Shown one piece after another: positions 42,180 through 44,496 of a stretch of 44,496 nucleotides of DNA; position 1 is the first letter of the stretch, and every line of letters starts with the position of its first letter. The notes beneath the pieces were generated by a model. It searched no databases and was not told the DNA's origin. It was given only the letters and a program-made list of their open reading frames with translations. This DNA comes from Kiritimatiellia bacterium. Lineage in GTDB: Bacteria; Verrucomicrobiota; Kiritimatiellia; RFP12; UBA1067. Where the stretch lies: assembly GCA_017395505.1 (NCBI GenBank), contig JAFPUH010000049.1:1-44496 (forward strand), in the 5' to 3' direction. The position numbers and the translations under genes were made by a program.

Positions 42180-42879
42180 CGTTTCGCCGATATTGTACCA
42201 TAACAGACGGTTTCGCGCCACAGGAATCACGAACAGGACGCTGCAAATCCTGTTCGTAAACCGATTCGGGGCGTGATTTGCCTTCTTCCATGAACTGCCT
42301 CAGGCCGTTGCGGAAGCTAGTGTACGCCATGCGGCACGCCCTGGCCCCTTCCGCCGGCGAGAGCAGTTTGGCGGCCACAAGTGCGGCGATTTCGGCGAAG
42401 TTCTCCGGCAGCGCCTTGCGCGGGCGGCCGAAGCGCACTCCGCGCCTGCGCGCGGCCGCGATGCCCTGCGCCTGGCGTTCGTGTATCGACTCGCGCTCCT
42501 TGTGCGCGCAGAACGCCAGCACCTCGAGCACGATATCGCCGATCAGCCGTCCCGCGAGCCCTCCTTCGTCGCGGCGGGTGTCGAGGAGCGGCATGTCCAG
42601 CACCTGCATGTGGGCCTTGCGCTCGTGGACTATCAGCTGCCACTGCCTGCGGATCTCGTCGTAGTTGCGGCCCATGCGGTCGATGGAGAGCACCACCACG
42701 GTGTCGTCCTGCCGCAGGGTCTTCAGCATGCGCCTCCATTCCGGCCTATCGAAGTCGCGTCCCGACTTGCGGTCTATGAAAATGTCCGCGCTGTCGATTC
42801 CCTCCTCCGTCAAGGCACGGATCTGACGGTCGATGTTCTGGTCGGCGCTCGAAACGCGCACATATCCGTATCTTGCCAT
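42172..42879 (-). CDS. Small serine recombinase (resolvase/invertase family)
   Basis: A 235-residue protein with AAAGGAG before the ATG. The catalytic Ser10 is in YGYVRVSSADQN. Further core motifs are IFIDRKSGRDFDRPEWRRML, VVVLSIDRMGRNYDEI and LAFCAHKERESIHERQAQGI. A C-terminal helix-turn-helix (LLSPAEGARACRMAYTSFRNGL) follows the hinge FGRPRKALP, as in Hin/Tn3 resolvases. The last 35 residues are partly made by a dispersed palindromic repeat (VYEQDLQR). It would cut and rejoin DNA at paired sites; the inverted repeats at 40141 and 41341 are candidates. Confidence 0.92.
   Translation of the reverse strand: MARYGYVRVSSADQNIDRQIRALTEEGIDSADIFIDRKSGRDFDRPEWRRMLKTLRQDDTVVVLSIDRMGRNYDEIRRQWQLIVHERKAHMQVLDMPLLDTRRDEGGLAGRLIGDIVLEVLAFCAHKERESIHERQAQGIAAARRRGVRFGRPRKALPENFAEIAALVAAKLLSPAEGARACRMAYTSFRNGLRQFMEEGKSRPESVYEQDLQRPVRDSCGAKPSVMVQYRRNDE
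42229..42259. repeat. Dispersed palindromic repeat, copy 3
   Basis: ACGAACAGGA and TCCTGTTCGT form a 10-bp perfect inverted repeat with a 9-nt centre. It shares 21 bp with copy 1. It lies inside the recombinase 3' coding end. Confidence 0.75.
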
Positions 42880-43056
42880 CTTGCTCCTTTCGTTGGTACA
42901 TGGCTCTGGTACGTGTAGTATAGCCTAACAGATTGTGGATCTGGTCTTGGGATAGATATCTTAATGCTTCTGGTTTTGGCGCGCGCGCGAAGCGGACGGG
43001 GCGAGTACCGCGAAAAACCGCACCACATGCGCAAAAGGGTGAAAGGAGGACAATCA

Positions 43057-43227
43057 ATGTCCACAAAAGAAACCACAGAAGCGAATCCGCGGCGTCTTGC
43101 GCTGGCGCTCGGTGCCGCCGCGCTGGCGACATTGGTCGGCGGCTGCTACATCGGCAAGGCCGAGTTCAAGGGCGAGGACATGAAGATGTACCCGCTCTTC
43201 GGCATGTCGGCGGAGGCAACTCCGTGA
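43057..43227 (+). CDS. Small lipoprotein
   Basis: A 56-residue protein behind AAAGGAGG. After a 13-residue charged start, a hydrophobic run ends in a lipobox-like Cys (LALGAAALATLVGGCYIGKA). The mature peptide would be only about 26 residues. It is divergent from the recombinase. The 177-bp gap between them holds AAAAACCGCACCAC, shared with the region before 40371, and a TATACT box reading toward the recombinase. Confidence 0.62.
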   Translation: MSTKETTEANPRRLALALGAAALATLVGGCYIGKAEFKGEDMKMYPLFGMSAEATP

Positions 43228-43228
43228 C

Positions 43229-43332
43229 ACCCTGAGGGTCGCTGGGCAAGACCCTGAGGGTTTAGGGCCAAAACCCTCAGGGTTTTGCCCTCCGACCCCC
43301 CCGGGGGTCCGGACGCTGCGCCCCCAGGGGGT
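43229..43332. repeat. Second 22-bp-period palindrome array
   Basis: ACCCTGAGGGT at 43229 and 43251 and ACCCTCAGGGT at 43273 are each exactly 22 bp apart. Two looser C-run/G-run palindromes follow, at about 43295-43308 and 43321-43331. Copies 2 and 3 together also form a 20-bp hairpin (43244-43290). The array starts 1 nt after the lipoprotein stop and precedes the second HU-like gene. Confidence 0.75.
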
Positions 43333-43401
43333 CGCGGACGGCAACAAGACACAGGCAAAACCAAGACAAAGGCAACACAAACAAGGCAAGGAGAACAAAA
43401 A

Positions 43402-44130
43402 ATGAACGATACGACGGACAAGGCGAAGCTCAGGTTCGAGGTTCGCTCGCAGAAGGATCCGAAGGACGAGACGAGGACGATATTCGTACCGGCCATCGTC
43501 GAGAGGGCGGAGGCGATGCAGCTTTCGAAGGTCGTGCGAAACGCGATCAACGAAGGGCGCATAGCGGGGCTCAAGCCGAACGCGGCGAAGTCCATCGCGG
43601 AGGGAATCTGCGACCAGATATACGAGGAGCTCAAGGAGGGCAACTCCATCGCGTTCATGAAGTACTTCCATGTGAGGCTCTACCTCGACGGCACCGTCGC
43701 GGACGCGGGCTCGCAGCTGACGGACGCGAACAGGGTGAACGTCAGGATCGCGCCGGGAAGCGACTTCCGCCTGGGGCTCGACACCTTCAGCTGGTCCAAC
43801 GTCGCGAACGACAGATCCGCGAAGCTCGACTACATCGTGAGCGCATCGGGCGTCAGGGGCGAGATACGCAAGGGAGGCGCAATCTACATCGACGGCAGCG
43901 GCTTCGGCGAGAGCGCCGAGGGCGTGACGGTCGTATTTCTCTTCGAGGACGGGGCCGTGGTCGAGGGCATCGCGACAAGCGTAGGCCCCAACCGCATAGC
44001 TGTCGCGTTCCCCGAGGGGCTTTCGGGCGTCGCGGACGGCACGGAGGTCGCGGTTTCCGTCACGAAGTCCGTCGACGGCGGCGAGTACACCTCGAACACC
44101 AAGACCGCGACGATCGTCGCGGCGGCATGA
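43402..44130 (+). CDS. HU-like DNA-binding protein with C-terminal immunoglobulin-type domain, second copy
   Basis: A 242-residue protein with AAGGAG before the ATG. The N-terminal part matches the layout of the protein at 15690-16562: a helix pair (VVRNAINEGRIAGLKPNAAK, ICDQIYEELKEG), then strands (FMKYFHVRLYLDGTV). The C-terminal half has GGAIYIDGSGFGESAEGVTV, as in IPT/TIG folds. Both paralogues have palindrome arrays of 22-bp period upstream but with different palindromes. It is followed 13 nt later by another gene in the same direction. Confidence 0.75.
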   Translation: MNDTTDKAKLRFEVRSQKDPKDETRTIFVPAIVERAEAMQLSKVVRNAINEGRIAGLKPNAAKSIAEGICDQIYEELKEGNSIAFMKYFHVRLYLDGTVADAGSQLTDANRVNVRIAPGSDFRLGLDTFSWSNVANDRSAKLDYIVSASGVRGEIRKGGAIYIDGSGFGESAEGVTVVFLFEDGAVVEGIATSVGPNRIAVAFPEGLSGVADGTEVAVSVTKSVDGGEYTSNTKTATIVAAA

Positions 44131-44143
44131 AGGGAGGTGTGAG

Positions 44144-44496
44144 ATGCTGCAGCTTACGTTCAGGGTCAAGGCCAACGTGCCTCAGCCCGACCACGAGATC
44201 CTGCTCGTGAAGCACGGCGAGCGCGCCGACAACGAGATCGCGTTCGATGAGAGCAGACCCGTCGTGTGTACGGTCGCGCACCACAACGGAGCCGGCTACG
44301 AGCTGAGGGCCGAGAAGCCGGTCAAGATCGTGCTCGACTACGAGAACCAGCGCCGCGTCTACGCCGTCCTCGATACGCAGACCATCGTGAACGCAACCGA
44401 GACGACCGTCTCGTTCATGAACGATGAGAACGACACCGAGGAGGTCGACGGCAGCTTCTGGAACCACGACGTCGAGCTTACGCTCTACTTCGCCGA
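44144..44496 (+). CDS. Hypothetical protein, 3' end outside window
   Basis: Starts at ATG 44144 behind GGGAGGTG and is open at the window edge after 117 residues. It is beta-rich and acidic (LQLTFRVKANVPQPDHEILL, YELRAEKPVKIVLDYENQRR). There is no signal peptide. It follows the HU-like gene by 13 nt and probably belongs to the same transcript. Not recognised. Confidence 0.65.
   Translation, partial: MLQLTFRVKANVPQPDHEILLVKHGERADNEIAFDESRPVVCTVAHHNGAGYELRAEKPVKIVLDYENQRRVYAVLDTQTIVNATETTVSFMNDENDTEEVDGSFWNHDVELTLYFA

Noticed and set aside
43244..43290. Simple terminator after the lipoprotein gene
   Set aside because: The hairpin is strong but has no T-run, and its arms are two units of the 22-bp palindrome array; a dual role remains possible.

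Overview
The window looks like a chromosome piece of a GC-rich bacterium of the PVC group, most like Kiritimatiellota/Verrucomicrobiota from a host-associated habitat. This is inferred from gene content: a PEP-CTERM signal, autotransporter-like secreted proteins, formylglycine-generating-enzyme-type (FGE) surface proteins, HU-like proteins with an immunoglobulin-type C-terminus, and a type III effector/chaperone pair. No rRNA, tRNA or CRISPR array was recognised.

Layout. 1-3.9 kb: a secreted C10 (streptopain-like) cysteine protease with a beta-rich C-terminus, cut by the window edge, behind a 29-residue CxxC microprotein. 4.1-12.6 kb: a complete trp operon, trpE-trpGD-trpC-trpB-trpA-trpF, in which trpF is fused to chorismate mutase/prephenate dehydratase and followed by an amidohydrolase. 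It is preceded by a classical attenuator: leader peptide with three Trp codons, antiterminator and terminator. 12.6-16.7 kb: an inositol-phosphatase effector of the SopB/IpgD type with a CesT-type chaperone, a stump of a SpoU methyltransferase gene, and an HU-like gene whose promoter is covered by five TCGTACGA palindromes exactly 22 bp apart. 16.8-31 kb: housekeeping genes (K+ channel, mfd, gyrA, gspF, serA, AICAR transformylase, rlmB, class II aldolase, oligopeptide ABC ATPase, nadB), several with an extended -10 box 6-8 nt before the start codon, suggesting leaderless mRNAs.

31-44.5 kb is accessory. Four exported proteins form one operon ending in a PEP-CTERM/FGE fusion. Next come an orphan Phd-type antitoxin with a toxin stump and a diversity-generating retroelement (DGR): reverse transcriptase, HRDC accessory protein, a 110-bp template repeat, and a target gene with tail-fibre-like repeats and an FGE domain carrying the variable repeat. 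The two repeats differ at 17 positions, all template adenines. Just upstream of the DGR operon, 29-bp perfect inverted repeats bracket a 1.2-kb two-gene segment. The only good promoter seen at the segment ends points outward at the far end, so inversion would aim it at the DGR operon; a small serine recombinase gene lies nearby. The window ends with a small lipoprotein and a second HU-like gene preceded by another 22-bp-period palindrome array.

The strongest leads are the DGR with a possible invertible-promoter switch, the paired 22-bp palindrome arrays before HU-like genes, the SopB-like effector with its chaperone, and the trp attenuator.
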